A DNA stretch of 64,000 nucleotides from Leuctra nigra (GCA_934045905.1 OW203770.1:1302001-1366000); one strand, 5' to 3'; shown: positions 42,671 to 54,432, counted from the first letter of the stretch. Notes: a model not told the origin generated them from the sequence alone. Numbers and translations: made by a program.

Positions 42671-43430
42671 CGGTGATAGCAACGTTTCCTGATATCTGAA
42701 TCATCATCATCAGATAGCTTTTAAAAGGGGTGTAATTTCACTGTTTTCACGGCCCTCTAGCACCCAAACGGCATAACGTATTGTTCCCAAATTTGGTATA
42801 TGTTGTCAGGTGGGCCATAGCTCGAAATTAAGTTATTTCGCAACAATGTGAGATTTCCCAATTTTGAGATCCAGTAGGCCGAAAATGCCATGTTGTTGCT
42901 TACAGTAAAAGTGTTTCGTCTGCTCCTCAGTTTATTAGGCATTTACGGTATGTTGAGTGAGTGTGAGTGTATAGTACGACTTGGCTGGGTGGAGCGACCG
43001 CTCCACTAGATTTGTTCAAAATGCCTTCCGATTTCTAACTGCTGATATTAAGGAGCGTCTTGTTCAATTCCAAGGTCTTTAGAGCAAACGAATATGAATT
43101 CGCATCCAATAAAAGCTCTTACCAAACATGAACGTTTAACAGATCGATTTGAAATTTTGTGCACACAAAAACTTTGCATGGTCATTGGGACCAATATTTT
43201 AGGAGTTTTTGAGATTTGCATAGAAATCTGTTACGAAATACAAAATATAATGACTTTCAATGACATTTTTGATAGACAGAATTTCGGTTCGAGGGTTGAG
43301 CGTATCCGTGCTCGCTCATCAACGCGGTACACAGAGCGTTTTCCTATAGTAAACTAGATGGAAAAATTTGATTGTTATCACTCACGTCTCCAAAAGTCTT
43401 CCGAGTTCCACGCACAAACCCACCTACTGT
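42671..43430. other. Gene-free stretch between tandem arrays
   Basis: No gene recognised. 43130-43240 resembles 13600-13815 (a GATCGATTTGAAATTTTG block and a GGGACCAATATTTTAGGAG block). The frames at 42757 and 43094 have no recognisable domain. Confidence 0.4.
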
Positions 43431-45040
43431 GGGTACAACAGGTTGATTAGCACGTGACATGATGATACGGATTGACCTCTTGAACCCATCTGTTGCTGCG
43501 TACCACTGTGTATCATACGCAGCCTCCCGTACCAGCGAGCTCTACAGGAACATACAACATAGTGTGGGTACAACAGGTTGATTAGCACGTGACATGATGA
43601 TACGGATTGACCTCTTGAACCCATCTGTTGCTGCGTACCACTGTGTATCATACGCAGCCTCCCGTACCAGCGAGCTCTACAGGAACATACAACATAGTGT
43701 GGGTACAACAGGTTGATTAGCACGTGACATGATGATACGGATTGACCTCTTGAACCCATCTGTTGCTGCGTACCACTGTGTATCATACGCAGCCTCCCGT
43801 ACCAGCGAGCTCTACAGGAACATACAACATAGTGTGGGTACAACAGGTTGATTAGCACGTGACATGATGATACGGATTGACCTCTTGAACCCATCTGTTG
43901 CTGCGTACCACTGTGTATCATACGCAGCCTCCCGTACCAGCGAGCTTTACAGGAACATACAACATAGTGTGGGTACAACAGGTTGATTAGCACGTGACAT
44001 GATGATACGGATTGACCTCTTGAACCCATCTGTTGCTGCGTACCACTGTGTATCATACGCAGCCTCCCGTACCAGCGAGCTTTACAGGAACATACAACAT
44101 AGTGTGGGTACAACAGGTTGATTAGCACGTGACATGATGATACGGATTGACCTCTTGAACCCATCTGTTGCTGCGTACCACTGTGTATCATACGCAGCAT
44201 CCCGTACCAGCGAGCTCTACAGGAACATACAACATAGTGTGGGTACAACAGGTTGATTAGCACGTGACATGATGATACGGATTGACCTCTTGAACCCATC
44301 TGTTGCTGCGTACCACTGTGTATCATACGCAGCCTCCCGTACCAGCGAGCTCTACAGGAACATACAACATAGTGTGGGTACAACAGGTTGATTAGCACGT
44401 GACATGATGATACGGATTGACCTCTTGAACCCATCTGTTGCTGCGTACCACTGTGTATCATACGCAGCCTCCCGTACCAGCGAGCTCTACAGGAACATAC
44501 AACATAGTGTGGGTACAACAGGTTGATTAGCACGTGACATGATGATACGGATTGACCTCTTGAACCCATCTGTTGCTGCGTACCACTGTGTATCATACGC
44601 AGCCTCCCGTACCAGCGAGCTCTACAGGAACATACAACATAGTGTGGGTACAACAGGTTGATTAGCACGTGACATGATGATACGGATTGACCTCTTGAAC
44701 CCATCTGTTGCTGCGTACCACTGTGTATCATACGCAGCCTCCCGTACCAGCGAGCTTTACAGGAACATACAACATAGTGTGGGTACAACAGGTTGATTAG
44801 CACGTGACATGATGATACGGATTGACCTCTTGAACCCATCTGTTGCTGCGTACCACTGTGTATCATACGCAGCATCCCGTACCAGCGAGCTCTACAGGAA
44901 CATACAACATAGTGTGGGTACAACAGGTTGATTAGCACGTGACATGATGATACGGATTGACCTCTTGAACCCATCTGTTGCTGCGTACCACTGTGTATCA
45001 TACGCAGCCTCCCGTACCAGCGAGCTCTACAGGAACATAC
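43431..45040. repeat. 135-bp minisatellite, 12 copies
   Basis: Units begin GGGTACAACAGG at 43431, 43566, 43701 and so on every 135 bp to 44916; the last lacks its final ten bases. Only two variable sites were noticed: AGCTCTAC/AGCTTTAC and AGCCTCCC/AGCATCCC. Copies 4, 5 and 10 have the first variant and copies 6 and 11 the second. Because 135 is divisible by three, one minus-strand frame is open through the whole array (45061-43424); this is treated as a by-product of the repeat. Confidence 0.9.
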
Positions 45041-45290
45041 ATCCAAAAAGGAAAAAATCAAACTGTGCTACTAATATATACAATTAGACTGATCATATAA
45101 ACATCCTATCAAAGTTACACCTACTTTGAAACAATTTTTTTCCTACATTTTTTAAAACGGCCGAGCGCTTGTATCACCTTCAGACAATTTTTTTATAGAA
45201 TACCCAATGGCCGCGCAGGGTATTTTTTAAGTCTTGGATAAAAAAAAATTATTCTTGGGGAAACTTTAGACAAAATGCATTATAATCTGT
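45041..45290. repeat. Dispersed repeat flanking the RTE-like fragment (left copy)
   Basis: 45065-45175 (GACTGATCATAT, CAAAGTTACAC and AACGGCCGAGCGC) is directly repeated at 45960-46060, and appears inverted at about 58258-58315. The rest is AT-rich. Confidence 0.55.
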
Positions 45291-45292
45291 AA

Positions 45293-45856
45293 ATTTTGTT
45301 AATAATAATAATCTTTCTCCCGGTTCCAAAAGTTGGGTCGGGGGTGGCGAGGCCACCATTTACTAGGGCCCGGACTCCTAAGCTAGCTGGCCAGGCTTGG
45401 CTCTTCCTCCTCGTTCTTCTTCTCTACCAGTTTTTTCCACTTCTTCCTGTCTTCCCACCACCTTCCTTCTTCCACTTCTTCCCACTTCTCCAGTCTCTCT
45501 TGTACATCTTCTCTCCACTTTTCCCTTGGTCTTCCCACTCTCCTTTTATCACTTCTCGCAGCTTCGAACTCCCGACGCGGTATTCTCTCCCTCTGCATTC
45601 TCTTCATGTGGCCAAACCACCGTAGCCGCTCTCTCCCCATTTTAAATGCCAACCTCTCTACCTTCAAGTCTCCTCTAATCTTTTCACTCCTGATCTTGTC
45701 CATCTTAGTTACTCCTTGTATGCTTCGTAAAAACTTCATTTCTGCTGCCTGCAACTGGCTCTCCTGCTTTCCTCCAATCGCCCACGTTACGGAACCATAG
45801 GTGAGTATTGGCAGGAAATAGCTTTTGAAAAGGAGCTTTTTAAAATTTGAGATCAT
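45293..45856 (-). mobile_element. 5'-truncated RTE-like LINE, C-terminal ORF fragment with ATT tail
   Basis: The minus-strand frame 45856-45383 (157 codons) has the C-terminal pattern of RTE-like endonuclease/reverse-transcriptase proteins: LTYGSVTWAI, LRSIQGVTKMDKIRSEKI, RLRWFGHMKRM, and RRVGRPREKWREDV. It ends with a Glu/Lys-rich tail. Downstream on the minus strand an ATTATTATT run (45310-45298) forms the tail. The reverse transcriptase itself is missing. Confidence 0.75.
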
Positions 45857-46222
45857 TCGCTAACCGGTTCGGTCTCCAATCGTATCGGAAATTTCATAAT
45901 TGTTTTGTTGAATAACCACCTAAACATGGCACGAAGCAAAAATAAAAAAGTGGTACTAATATACAATCCGACTGATCATATATATCTTATCAAAGTTACA
46001 CACACTTATGAATCAATTTTTTCTCTCAGTTTGCTCCAACGGCCGAGCGCATGTATATCATTAATATAATATACATTGCCTCATATATTTATGACAACTA
46101 ATAAGTAACATCATGTGTCAGGGGGTGGCCCAATAAAAACGCACAATTGGCGAGACATCGTTGTGACGAAACTACTGCACAAATCGGTCTGAAAATGTCA
46201 CATAATATAAACAACATACTAC

Positions 46223-46717
46223 CAGAGATGGGCAGTATCTTTGATACTTGATACTATCAGTATCTATCTTGATACTTTTCTTGGAGTCAGTATCAAATAT
46301 CAATTATCAATAAATATTCAAAATTCAAAATTCAAAATAGTAAAAGATATTTGAAATATCTTTTGATACTTTGGAATTTGGGACTAAAATTTTTCATTTT
46401 AGAACCTCAGGTATATTTTCTAGGAATCACTTCAGCCCATACATACCCTTTTTTCACCCAACCCCTAAGAACACTTTTGTCAATGATCTCCCCCTCTCTC
46501 CCCTTGACCAAATTCTTCCTCAGCAGCGGTATCAAAGTATCTCCGATAAAATATCTTTGATACAATTTTTGATACTTGATACTTTGATACTACTATCAAT
46601 TGATACTCAAATTTAATGAAGTATCAACTATCAAGTATCAAGTATCTATTTGAAAATTTTAAGAGTATCAGTATCTTGTATCTTGATACTTTTTCCAAGT
46701 ATCTTTGCCCATCTCTG
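46223..46717. mobile_element. hAT-like MITE with 8-bp target duplication CATACTAC
   Basis: Ends CAGAGATGGGCA and TGCCCATCTCTG, flanked by CATACTAC at 46215-46222 and 46718-46725. The interior is mostly GATACTT/AGTATC repeats and has no transposase. Confidence 0.85.
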
Positions 46718-47035
46718 CATACTACAACATACAACGTCCACAACATCAACATACTAAGGTTATATGTTTGAAAGTTTGAAAAACATAACTACTGTGGGAA
46801 AAGACGTTACAGATGCTAGAATTTGGTTGTCGCAAAATCGATTAATCGGAGCTCATAGCCCGCGTTCAGCGTCAATTGACCAGAACGCGGTTTCTTCAAA
46901 ACTCCTAATGAAATCAAGCTGAAAATATTAAATATTTTTCAAAATATATTGCTATCATTCGTGTGAAAATTTCAATACATTTGGATTGATGGAACGATTT
47001 GAAATTATCTTGTGTCAGAAAACTTGTGAAATTAT

Positions 47036-48272
47036 TAGTGATGTGAGTCGGTAAATTTACGGTCAGGTACCAAATATAATAATATTAATTTACCAAATAA
47101 ATTTTACCATGGTAACATTTTCAAAATTATCATCATTATATTCTATGGAATCAGCCAAGTGAATAGGTCAAGAAAACAGTGAAATTTACACTTTAAATGA
47201 GAAGTGGAGGGATCTAGTGAATATCATTAAAATGTTGCATTATACAATGTACCTATTGCACACATTCTCTGATGTGAAACCAAGGACAGTAGGGAAATAC
47301 TTTCAGGGATATCAAGCAGACCTCACAGTAAAGTGAAATGTAGTCCATTTTGATTTGTAGGTGTTATACATAAGTTTTATGAATTTGAAATTGTAATGTT
47401 TTTTTAATTACCTATACTAAAGTGAAATGTTGATTAATGTCGATTTTGTAGGTAGAAATATGCAGAAAATGTTCATTTTATTTCATGAATACTAACTTAA
47501 TTTTATCCGAGATTTTATCTATTATTTTATTTCATTTTATCTTCATTTTCTGTAGGTAGAGTACTTGTTAAATTGTACTTGATTTCCCTAGAAGTGTTTC
47601 TTCATATATTTTCTTTGGTTTCATAGCAGAGAAGTGTGCAAATATTCAAAGTATAAATTAAAAGCAAATTTTTTATGATTTGTTTTAAATGAAGGTATTA
47701 TTTAAATTGCAACTTGGAAATGACTGTAAGAGACCTGGGGAAGATAAGGGGAAGCAAATGGTTCTTCAAAGTGTATTGTTGGATATGTCTACACCCATAT
47801 AATTTATGTGGAAACAAAACTTGCAGATAATAATATAGCTTATGACTTGATGTAGGTACATTGTACATCTTCAAAACGTTAAATTCGATAGGTAAATAAA
47901 TATTGTTAATTATAATAATAAACAACGTTTTGAGAGTGTAACAGGGGCAGTAACGTTCTCCATTATGACATTATTTAATTTATTGAGCTTTAATTATGTG
48001 CAATTATTACATTTTATTAAATTTTGGAGTGTGAAGACCAAACGATGCAAAAAGAAATCACTTGAAAGAACCACGGCATCCCCTTCATTTGCTGATCACT
48101 TAATACACATTTGGCACCCCCAAAACACTTTTAAAACAATTATTTCAAGAGCCAAAAGCACGATTCCTGAATTAGACAAAAATAAAAAAATTTACCGCCT
48201 GACGGTTAATTTACGGTAAATTTACCGGTAAATTTACCGAGAAAAAAATTTACGGTAAAATCCACATCACTA
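47036..48272. mobile_element. hAT-like element, 1.24 kb, with 8-bp target duplication GAAATTAT
   Basis: Ends TAGTGATGTG and CACATCACTA, followed inward by GGTAAATTTACGG motifs in both ends. Perfect duplication GAAATTAT at 47028-47035 and 48273-48280. No transposase-like frame was recognised; the 84-codon frame at 47965 has an RAKSTIPELD-like motif but is too short to call. Confidence 0.8.
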
Positions 48273-48294
48273 GAAATTATACCTTTGCTTTTAA

Positions 48295-48688
48295 GAGGCA
48301 AACGGAAGCGAGCGGGAATCGCACGGTTCGTCAGAGCGTTTTTTTAAAATTTTGTCTTCCCACTAAATAATTTTAAAAATCAGATAGTAACGACCCATAA
48401 CAGCCTAATATACTAAATAATGAAGCACACTGGAGCTCATTATGACCTCTGGTGCGACCTCAAAGTGTTAAATACGATATTTTTAGTAAAATAATAAAAA
48501 ATAATCGTATTTAACACTTTGAGGTCGCACCAGAGGTCATAAAGTACTCCAGTGTGCGGCATTATTTAGTCTATTAGACTGTTATGGGTCGTTACTGTCT
48601 GATTTTTTGAAATTATTTAGTGGGAAGACAAAATTTCAAAAAAACGCTCTGACGAACCGTGCGATTCCCGCTCGCTTCCGTTTGCCTC
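48295..48688. mobile_element. TTAA-flanked foldback element, family A copy 2 (intact)
   Basis: The cleanest copy of family A: GAGGCAAACGGAAGCG ends, TTAA at 48291-48294 and 48689-48692, 394 bp, nearly palindromic. It shows the uninterrupted GTCAGAGCG site used as the target in copy 1. Confidence 0.8.
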
Positions 48689-49039
48689 TTAAGCTCAACT
48701 TCAAGAATCCACAACTTTTGTTCCAATTATCCAAATGGATTGACATTTTAACACAATTTATAACAATTTATTTTTATTAATATTTAAAATTTTTAGCTTG
48801 ATATCTTTAGTGGTTTTGAAGAAACAGCGTCCCGGCCAATGGCCGTTTTCTGAACACGCGCTATTTGTGCACGTATAATCGATTTTTCGACAACCAAATT
48901 CTAGCAGCTGTAAAATTTTTCCTAGAGAAGTTATGTATTTCATACTTTCACACATCAAACCTTGGCATGTTGTTTATATTATGTGAAATTTTCAGTCCCA
49001 TTTGTGCAGTAGTTTCGTTACAGCGATATCTCGCCAATT

Positions 49040-49650
49040 GACCAAAACATAAACTAAACGCGCATGCCCAATCCGCCATTTTCTCTTCCAGCTATGTGTG
49101 ACATTCAGTCAAGGCACTTATATGTCAATCGTATAACGATAGTTCAGTAAAAGTTATAATTACATCGCGAAATAACAGAAATTGATGCTTACCTCAGTGT
49201 CAACATTCAAATACAATCGGCATATTTCATTTCAGCACATATTCATACACATTCTTGTGAAAACTAGATGTCTATTCACCAAAATCATCATTTGACGAAC
49301 GCATTTTTTTATCACGGTCTTCTGAACCGTTCCCTTTCTGAATGAGCTTGAGAAAGACGTGATAAAAAAATGCGATATGTCAAATGGTGATTTTGGTGAA
49401 TAGACATCTAGTTTTCACAAGAATGTGTATGAATATGTGCTGAAATGAAATATGCCGATTGTATTTGAATGTTGATACTGAGGTAAGCATCAATTTCTGT
49501 TAATTCGCGATGTAATTATAACTTTTACTGAACTCATTAAGATTGACATTTAAGTGACTTGGAACATGCGCACTAAAGAGTGGTCACACATAGTGACACG
49601 CCCTTTTTTAGTTCGCTTTGAGGGCGCCACTAGTTTATGTTTTGGTCTAT
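49040..49650. repeat. Large palindrome at the right end of the composite region
   Basis: Arms run from GACCAAAACATAAACT (49039) and its complement near 49650 inward to ACGCATTTTTTTATCAC and its complement near 49360. The loop around 49320 is short. The left arm carries an ATTGACATATAAGTGCC-like motif on the minus strand, mirrored as ATTGACATTTAAGTGAC in the right arm. Confidence 0.65.
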
Positions 49651-49832
49651 TGTGCGTTTTTTGGTCCATCCGGTATAAACGACATACCTCGTCTGCAGTT
49701 TTCTGGGAGAGCAAAAACAAAACATAGCTGAACAGAAAGAAACAAATATCTCCAACTGCTAATAACAGACTCTCTCCTTCAAATCTTGTAAACTGAAAAG
49801 TAAAAGAACATGAATTATTGATTGATTTTTAA

Positions 49833-49972
49833 GGAGAAATGCCCAAGTAGATTTTCCGAAAATATTTTTTGTTGAAATGTACGACTTTTATAAATTTTTT
49901 CAACATTTCAAATATATTTGTATGTAAAAGTCTCATCAAATGTCTTTTAACTTGCAACTTGCAACTTGCAAC
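49833..49972. mobile_element. End fragment of TTAA family C
   Basis: TTAA at 49829-49832 is followed by GGAGAAATGCCCAAGTAGAT and sequence matching the right part of the family C element at 62767-63307 in inverted orientation. It is fused to the gypsy pol remnant near 49973, after a CTTGCAA triplication. It supplies the apparent C-terminus of the pol reading frame. Confidence 0.6.
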
Positions 49973-50428
49973 CCAATCCGTAGGTTTTATCACCTTATCA
50001 ATAATGTGGTCCTTTTCAAGTTCATCTAATGTCTGTCTAAGTTTTTTATGAATACTAAATGGAACGCGCCGTGGAGGGCTTACAACAGGCTCAGCATTGT
50101 CTTTAAGCACAATCTCATAAGGGTCCGTCAACTTCCCTATACCTTTAAACACATCCTTAAACAGTTTTATAACTTCCTCTTTTGTCTTCACTTCAACAAG
50201 TGAATCTACTCTTTTCACCAAATTAAGGTCAATGCATGCTAGTAATCCTAACAAAGGAGTTGATTTAACATCACACACATCAAATTCTACAAGTTTAGAT
50301 AACCCTTTCCTAGTCATACATTGTAGGGCAATTTTTCCCACTGGATTAATAACTCCTTGGTTACCAAAAGGTACTAACTTATTCTGTGATTTACAAAGAG
50401 GCTCTCTACATTTCAAAGTCTTAAACAA
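49973..50428 (-). pseudogene. Gypsy pol fragment (protease end and start of reverse transcriptase)
   Basis: The frame continues in phase directly after the stop at 50429-50431 and lacks its own ATG. It has LLGLLACIDLNLVKRV, YEIVLKDNAEPVVSPPRRVPF and LDELEKDHIIDKV, the conserved run just before the Ty3/gypsy reverse transcriptase. The catalytic YxDD region is absent because family C sequence takes over at 49973. Non-functional. Confidence 0.75.
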
Positions 50429-51190
50429 TTATTCAGACAAAATGCTAGTTTCAGCAGCAGTGTCTAGTTTAAAGCGGACAGGAATATTAATAATAGTGAT
50501 CGTTTCATACCAAGCTCTGCAACTACTTACAGTTTTCAATCCCCGTTTCACCTTTGCTACCTTCTTAATGATCTTAATATATAGTGGCTTCCCTTTGTAG
50601 TCTTCATCGGCTCGGTTGTTTTCATCATCGTCTGTCTCGTCCTCTTCATCTGCATCTTCCTCTTCTTCACTTGACGCAGCTACTTGATGAACAGCGGCTT
50701 TTCTTGGACACCCCTTCGCAAAGTGATTCTTACCCCTGCATTTGGCACAAGTTTTCCCAAACTCCGGACAGTTCATTCGTTTGTGGACATAACCACACTT
50801 TTTACACAGGTAGGACTCTTCTCTTGACGATTTTTCCTTCTTTCCATTCATATTCCGCAATGTCTTGCTTCTGCGTGTAAATTCATTCACTTCTGGATTC
50901 TTCTTTGAAGATCCCTGCACTTCTTGGGCCTTTTTCTTAGAATCTTCAGTCGAGCGACAAATATCAGCAGCCCTGCACAAAGTATTTGTTGGTTCTGCAA
51001 GAAGCCGTTCTTGCAATCTGCAGTCTTCAATACCGAGGACAATTCGGTCTCTTATTAGGCTTTCTTCCTGATTACTTTTATTAAATGCACAGGATGAAGC
51101 AGCTTTCTTTAATTCAGTTAAAAACTGATCAAAGGTTTGACCATCCTTCTGTTTTATGCTGAAAAATTTAAATCTCTCAAAAACTATGTT
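50429..51190 (-). pseudogene. Gypsy gag (C-terminal half) with zinc knuckle and protease start
   Basis: The minus-strand reading resumes near 51190 with FERFKFFSIKQKDGQTFDQF and RDRIVLGIED, the conserved gypsy gag segment. A charged linker follows, then a Cys/His knuckle region (CKKCGYVH, and CAKCRGKNHFAKGC of CCHC type). The acidic stretch and the protease remnant FKLDTAAETSILSE come next, with DTA-A in place of the usual DTGA. A stop follows at 50429. The segment upstream (gag N-terminus) is displaced to 57207-57540. Confidence 0.75.
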
Positions 51191-51495
51191 AGTCCTAGTT
51201 CAGTTCAGTTTTATTTCCAGAATTCATCAATACATTTGAAAGAGGTACAGTGAAAGGACTCCTCTGGTTGACACCATTTAGTGGAGTATGTGGAAAGGTT
51301 ACTTGAACTAAATCTAGTAGTAACCTAGTATATAAGTAATAGCATTGAAATGAAGACAAATTAATATCTAAATATATGCTACAATTATATTTTACATTTA
51401 GGTAATAAATCTAGGTAATATAGGTAATATCTAGGCAATAATAGGTAATTTAGGTAATAAATCAGACATTATAAATAAATAAATAAATTAATTAA

Positions 51496-54432
51496 TTAAT
51501 ATTTGTCCGAGAGGAATTCGTCGATAGAATAATACACCTTATCTACTAATAGTTTGTTGACAAGGGTTTTGAATTGTGAATATTTTTGTATCTCTCTTAT
51601 ACTTTTAGGCAGGGCATTATACAATTTTGTTTTGAAAAAAATAGAGTTCTTTTGAGTGCATGTTGATCTGTGTCTATCTATGTGAATGTTATTGTTCTGT
51701 CTAGTATTGTGATTATGAATATCGCTATTTTTTTGTATTTCTTTCCCTTGAGATCTAATTGCTAGTACTGACTCTAGGATGTACAAGGAAGGTAACGTTA
51801 AAATTTTGTGTTTTTTGAAGTGTTGCTTGCAATCTGGTTTAATGAAATTGTTGTTATTTTTATTTTTATATTTTAATCCAAAAAGAGCTCTGATTGCTTT
51901 TCTTTGCATTACAAATATTCTGGGTGCATCTGTAGAGTTGCCCCAGAATTGTATTCCGTAGCGCAGATGAGATTCAATGTTTGCATGATAGACTAGTTTT
52001 GCAGTTTTTGTGTTTGTTAAGTTTACAATAGTTTTTAGTGAGAAATATGCCAAATTAAGTCTACTTAGTAATTTGTCACAGTGACTTCTCCAGTTTAAAT
52101 TTTTATCTATAATGATTCCAAGAAATTTGATTTTGTCTACAGATTTTAGTTCACAGTTCTTGTTCTTGTTTGAAATTTCTATATTTATATTTAATGGTGT
52201 TTCATTTATGTCATTTTTTAATTTAAAGTGCATGAAGTTAGTCTTTTCTTCTTGAATAAGCAGATGGTTATCGTAGAACCATTGTGTTGCATTTTCAAGT
52301 GTATTTTTGGCATTTTCTTGAAGATTTAGTTTTGTTTTACCCGTAATTGTGATATTTGTATCGTCTGCATATATTTCTGAATTAGCTACTGTGTCTGGAA
52401 AGTCATTTATGTAAATTATAAACAACAATGGACCTAAAATAGAACCTTGCGGAACACCATTTTTTATTGTTTCGGGATTTGACATATGTTTTATTTCGCG
52501 TCTGTTCTCATCCATGTGTACTACTTCTACTTGTTGGATTCTATCTGCCATATATGATTTGAGTAAGTTTAGGGCAGGACCCCTAACTCCGTAATATTCT
52601 AGCTTGTTTAATAATATTTCATGGTTAATACTGTCAAAAGCTTTAGTTAAGTCACAAAAAACACCGATTGTTTGATCCCCTTTTTCTAATCCTTTTATAG
52701 TATTTTCAATGAATTGACCAATGGTATTAGCTGTAGCTTTACTTTTCCTAAAACCACTTTGGTTGTCTGAAAGCAGTTTTTCTCTTTCTAGGTATGCTAT
52801 TAGCCTAGTGTGTATCAGTTTTTCAAATATTTTGGATATGCTCGGAAGGAGCGATATTGGCCGATAGTTTTCCGAAAGATTTTTGCCCCCTTTTTTATGT
52901 AAAGGTATGATTTTTGCTATTTTGAGTTTGTTTGGGAAAATTCCATTATTAATACAGTCGTTAAATATATGTGTTAAGGGTTGAGAGATTTTCTTAATAA
53001 TTTTCTTTAATATGCAAGTTGGGATGTTGTCAATTCCTGAAGATTTTTTGTTTTTTAATTTTGATGTAATTAGAATAATTTCTGTTTCACATGTGTTGTC
53101 CAAGATAAATGAATTCAGAGGTTTCTTTGCCTTTGTTAAATGTTTATGAAAAGCCCTATCCGTTGGATTTATGTCTAGTTTTTGGGCTACTGTGGCAAAA
53201 TCTCTATTAAGAATATTTGCTATTTTGATTGGATCAGTGTAAGTTTGGTTTTCATGTCTTATGACCAAGTTTTGGGTTTTTTGTATTTTTGAATTGTTAG
53301 CGTGTTTTTTTACTATCTCCCAAATGGATTTTGTTCTATCGGTACCCGTTTTCTCCTTTATTTTTTTGTTTATTATCATTCTCTTTGCTGCTTTTATAGT
53401 GTTTTTGTAAATTTTTTTGTATATTTTGTAATTTGTTTTTAAAGTTTCTGTTTTGAAGTGAAGCTGTAGATAATAGAGAGATTTAAGGTTTTTGGCTGAG
53501 TTTTTTATACCTGCTGTTATCCACTCCTGCTTTATAAATTTATGGTTTATTTTTATATTTTTGGGTGGAAAACATTTGTCAAAAGCCTCGCTAAGTATTG
53601 TTGAGAAAGTATTATATTTTTCATTGGAATCATTTAATTTATATATCTCATCCCATGACGTGTCTTCTAATATATCTACAAAAGTTTCTGTGTTTTCCTT
53701 ACTCAATTTTCTGGTAATAATTGTTTTGCTTGGCGAATTAAATTTTGATTTGAGTTGAATTGATATTATTTGAGCAGTGTGGTCTGAGAGATTATTTTCA
53801 GTTACTTTAGTAGAAAACATATAATTTGGTAGATTTGTAGCTATATTATCAATTGTTTTGGCTGTATTGAAACGGGGATCAAATCTCGTGGGTTCTCGTA
53901 TCGTTAATTTTAAATTATATGAAGATAATAGGTTGTTAAGAGTATCACTATTCCTTGATTTTGAAGCTGTATTTATATTTATATCGCCTGTAAGGATTAT
54001 GTTTTTATTTTCTGATGTGAGTTTGTCTAGAATGTGGTCCAAAGTGTCCATGAAATTGTTTATATCCCCTACTGGCGATCTATAGATGGAGATTACTACT
54101 AGGTTCTTTGTGTTGTTTTCATATTTCAGTTCTACTGCTGATAATTCAATGTCCAATTCCCTACTTAATTCGTTTATGTCATTTCTAGCTTTAATGTTTT
54201 CTTTTAATTTATTATTGACGAATATAGCTGACCCTCCGTGTTTGTGAACTACTCGACTAAAATTACTTTCAAGATTATAATTACAGATGTTTATTGAATT
54301 CAAATTTTCACTACTCAACCAATGTTCCGTTAGACATATTATATCAATTTGGTTTCCCTTATCATCTTTTGAATCTAAAAACGTCTCTAGTCCTACTTTA
54401 GATGTGTTAAGAGCCTGGATATTTTGATGCAT
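51496..54432 (-). CDS. CR1-like ORF2: endonuclease plus reverse transcriptase
   Basis: A 978-aa frame with ATG at 54432 and no stop. Endonuclease blocks are MHQNIQALNTS, TEHWLSSEN, YRSPVGD, GDININT and SDHTAQ. Reverse transcriptase blocks are NYRPISLLPSISKIFE, FCDLTKAFD, GVPQGSILGPLLF and active site YADDT near 687. The C-terminal RYGIQFWGNS is intact, in contrast to the element at 36448. It is closely related in plan to the two other CR1-like copies but different in sequence. It sits 117 nt after ORF1. Confidence 0.9.
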   Translation of the reverse strand: MHQNIQALNTSKVGLETFLDSKDDKGNQIDIICLTEHWLSSENLNSINICNYNLESNFSRVVHKHGGSAIFVNNKLKENIKARNDINELSRELDIELSAVELKYENNTKNLVVISIYRSPVGDINNFMDTLDHILDKLTSENKNIILTGDININTASKSRNSDTLNNLLSSYNLKLTIREPTRFDPRFNTAKTIDNIATNLPNYMFSTKVTENNLSDHTAQIISIQLKSKFNSPSKTIITRKLSKENTETFVDILEDTSWDEIYKLNDSNEKYNTFSTILSEAFDKCFPPKNIKINHKFIKQEWITAGIKNSAKNLKSLYYLQLHFKTETLKTNYKIYKKIYKNTIKAAKRMIINKKIKEKTGTDRTKSIWEIVKKHANNSKIQKTQNLVIRHENQTYTDPIKIANILNRDFATVAQKLDINPTDRAFHKHLTKAKKPLNSFILDNTCETEIILITSKLKNKKSSGIDNIPTCILKKIIKKISQPLTHIFNDCINNGIFPNKLKIAKIIPLHKKGGKNLSENYRPISLLPSISKIFEKLIHTRLIAYLEREKLLSDNQSGFRKSKATANTIGQFIENTIKGLEKGDQTIGVFCDLTKAFDSINHEILLNKLEYYGVRGPALNLLKSYMADRIQQVEVVHMDENRREIKHMSNPETIKNGVPQGSILGPLLFIIYINDFPDTVANSEIYADDTNITITGKTKLNLQENAKNTLENATQWFYDNHLLIQEEKTNFMHFKLKNDINETPLNINIEISNKNKNCELKSVDKIKFLGIIIDKNLNWRSHCDKLLSRLNLAYFSLKTIVNLTNTKTAKLVYHANIESHLRYGIQFWGNSTDAPRIFVMQRKAIRALFGLKYKNKNNNNFIKPDCKQHFKKHKILTLPSLYILESVLAIRSQGKEIQKNSDIHNHNTRQNNNIHIDRHRSTCTQKNSIFFKTKLYNALPKSIREIQKYSQFKTLVNKLLVDKVYYSIDEFLSDKY

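Larger units (their letters stand above)
46123..49670. repeat. Composite foldback region with nested elements
   Basis: The outer ends are inverted: GGTGGCCCAATAAAAACGCAC at the left and GTGCGTTTTTTGGTCCATCC at the right. The next segments are also inverted (46140-46215 against 48965-49040, and 46790-46960 against 48775-48950). Inside are hAT-like elements at 46223-46717 and 47036-48272, a TTAA-flanked MITE at 48291-48692 and a further palindrome at about 49040-49650. No gene is seen in between. Confidence 0.6.

Noticed and set aside
43431..45040. CRISPR-like array
   Set aside because: The units are contiguous 135-bp copies without spacers, in a eukaryotic genome.
43424..45061. 545-codon open frame on the minus strand
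   Set aside because: It is created by a 135-bp repeat whose length is divisible by three; it has no domain and begins and ends at the array borders.
45041..46080. LTR pair around the RTE-like fragment
   Set aside because: The flanking direct repeats (45065-45175 and 45960-46060) are diverged, lack TG/CA ends and also occur at 58258-58315 in a different context.
49829..49972. C-terminal end of the gypsy pol frame
   Set aside because: These codons come from a family C repeat, since the same sequence occurs at 63160-63307 outside any pol gene.
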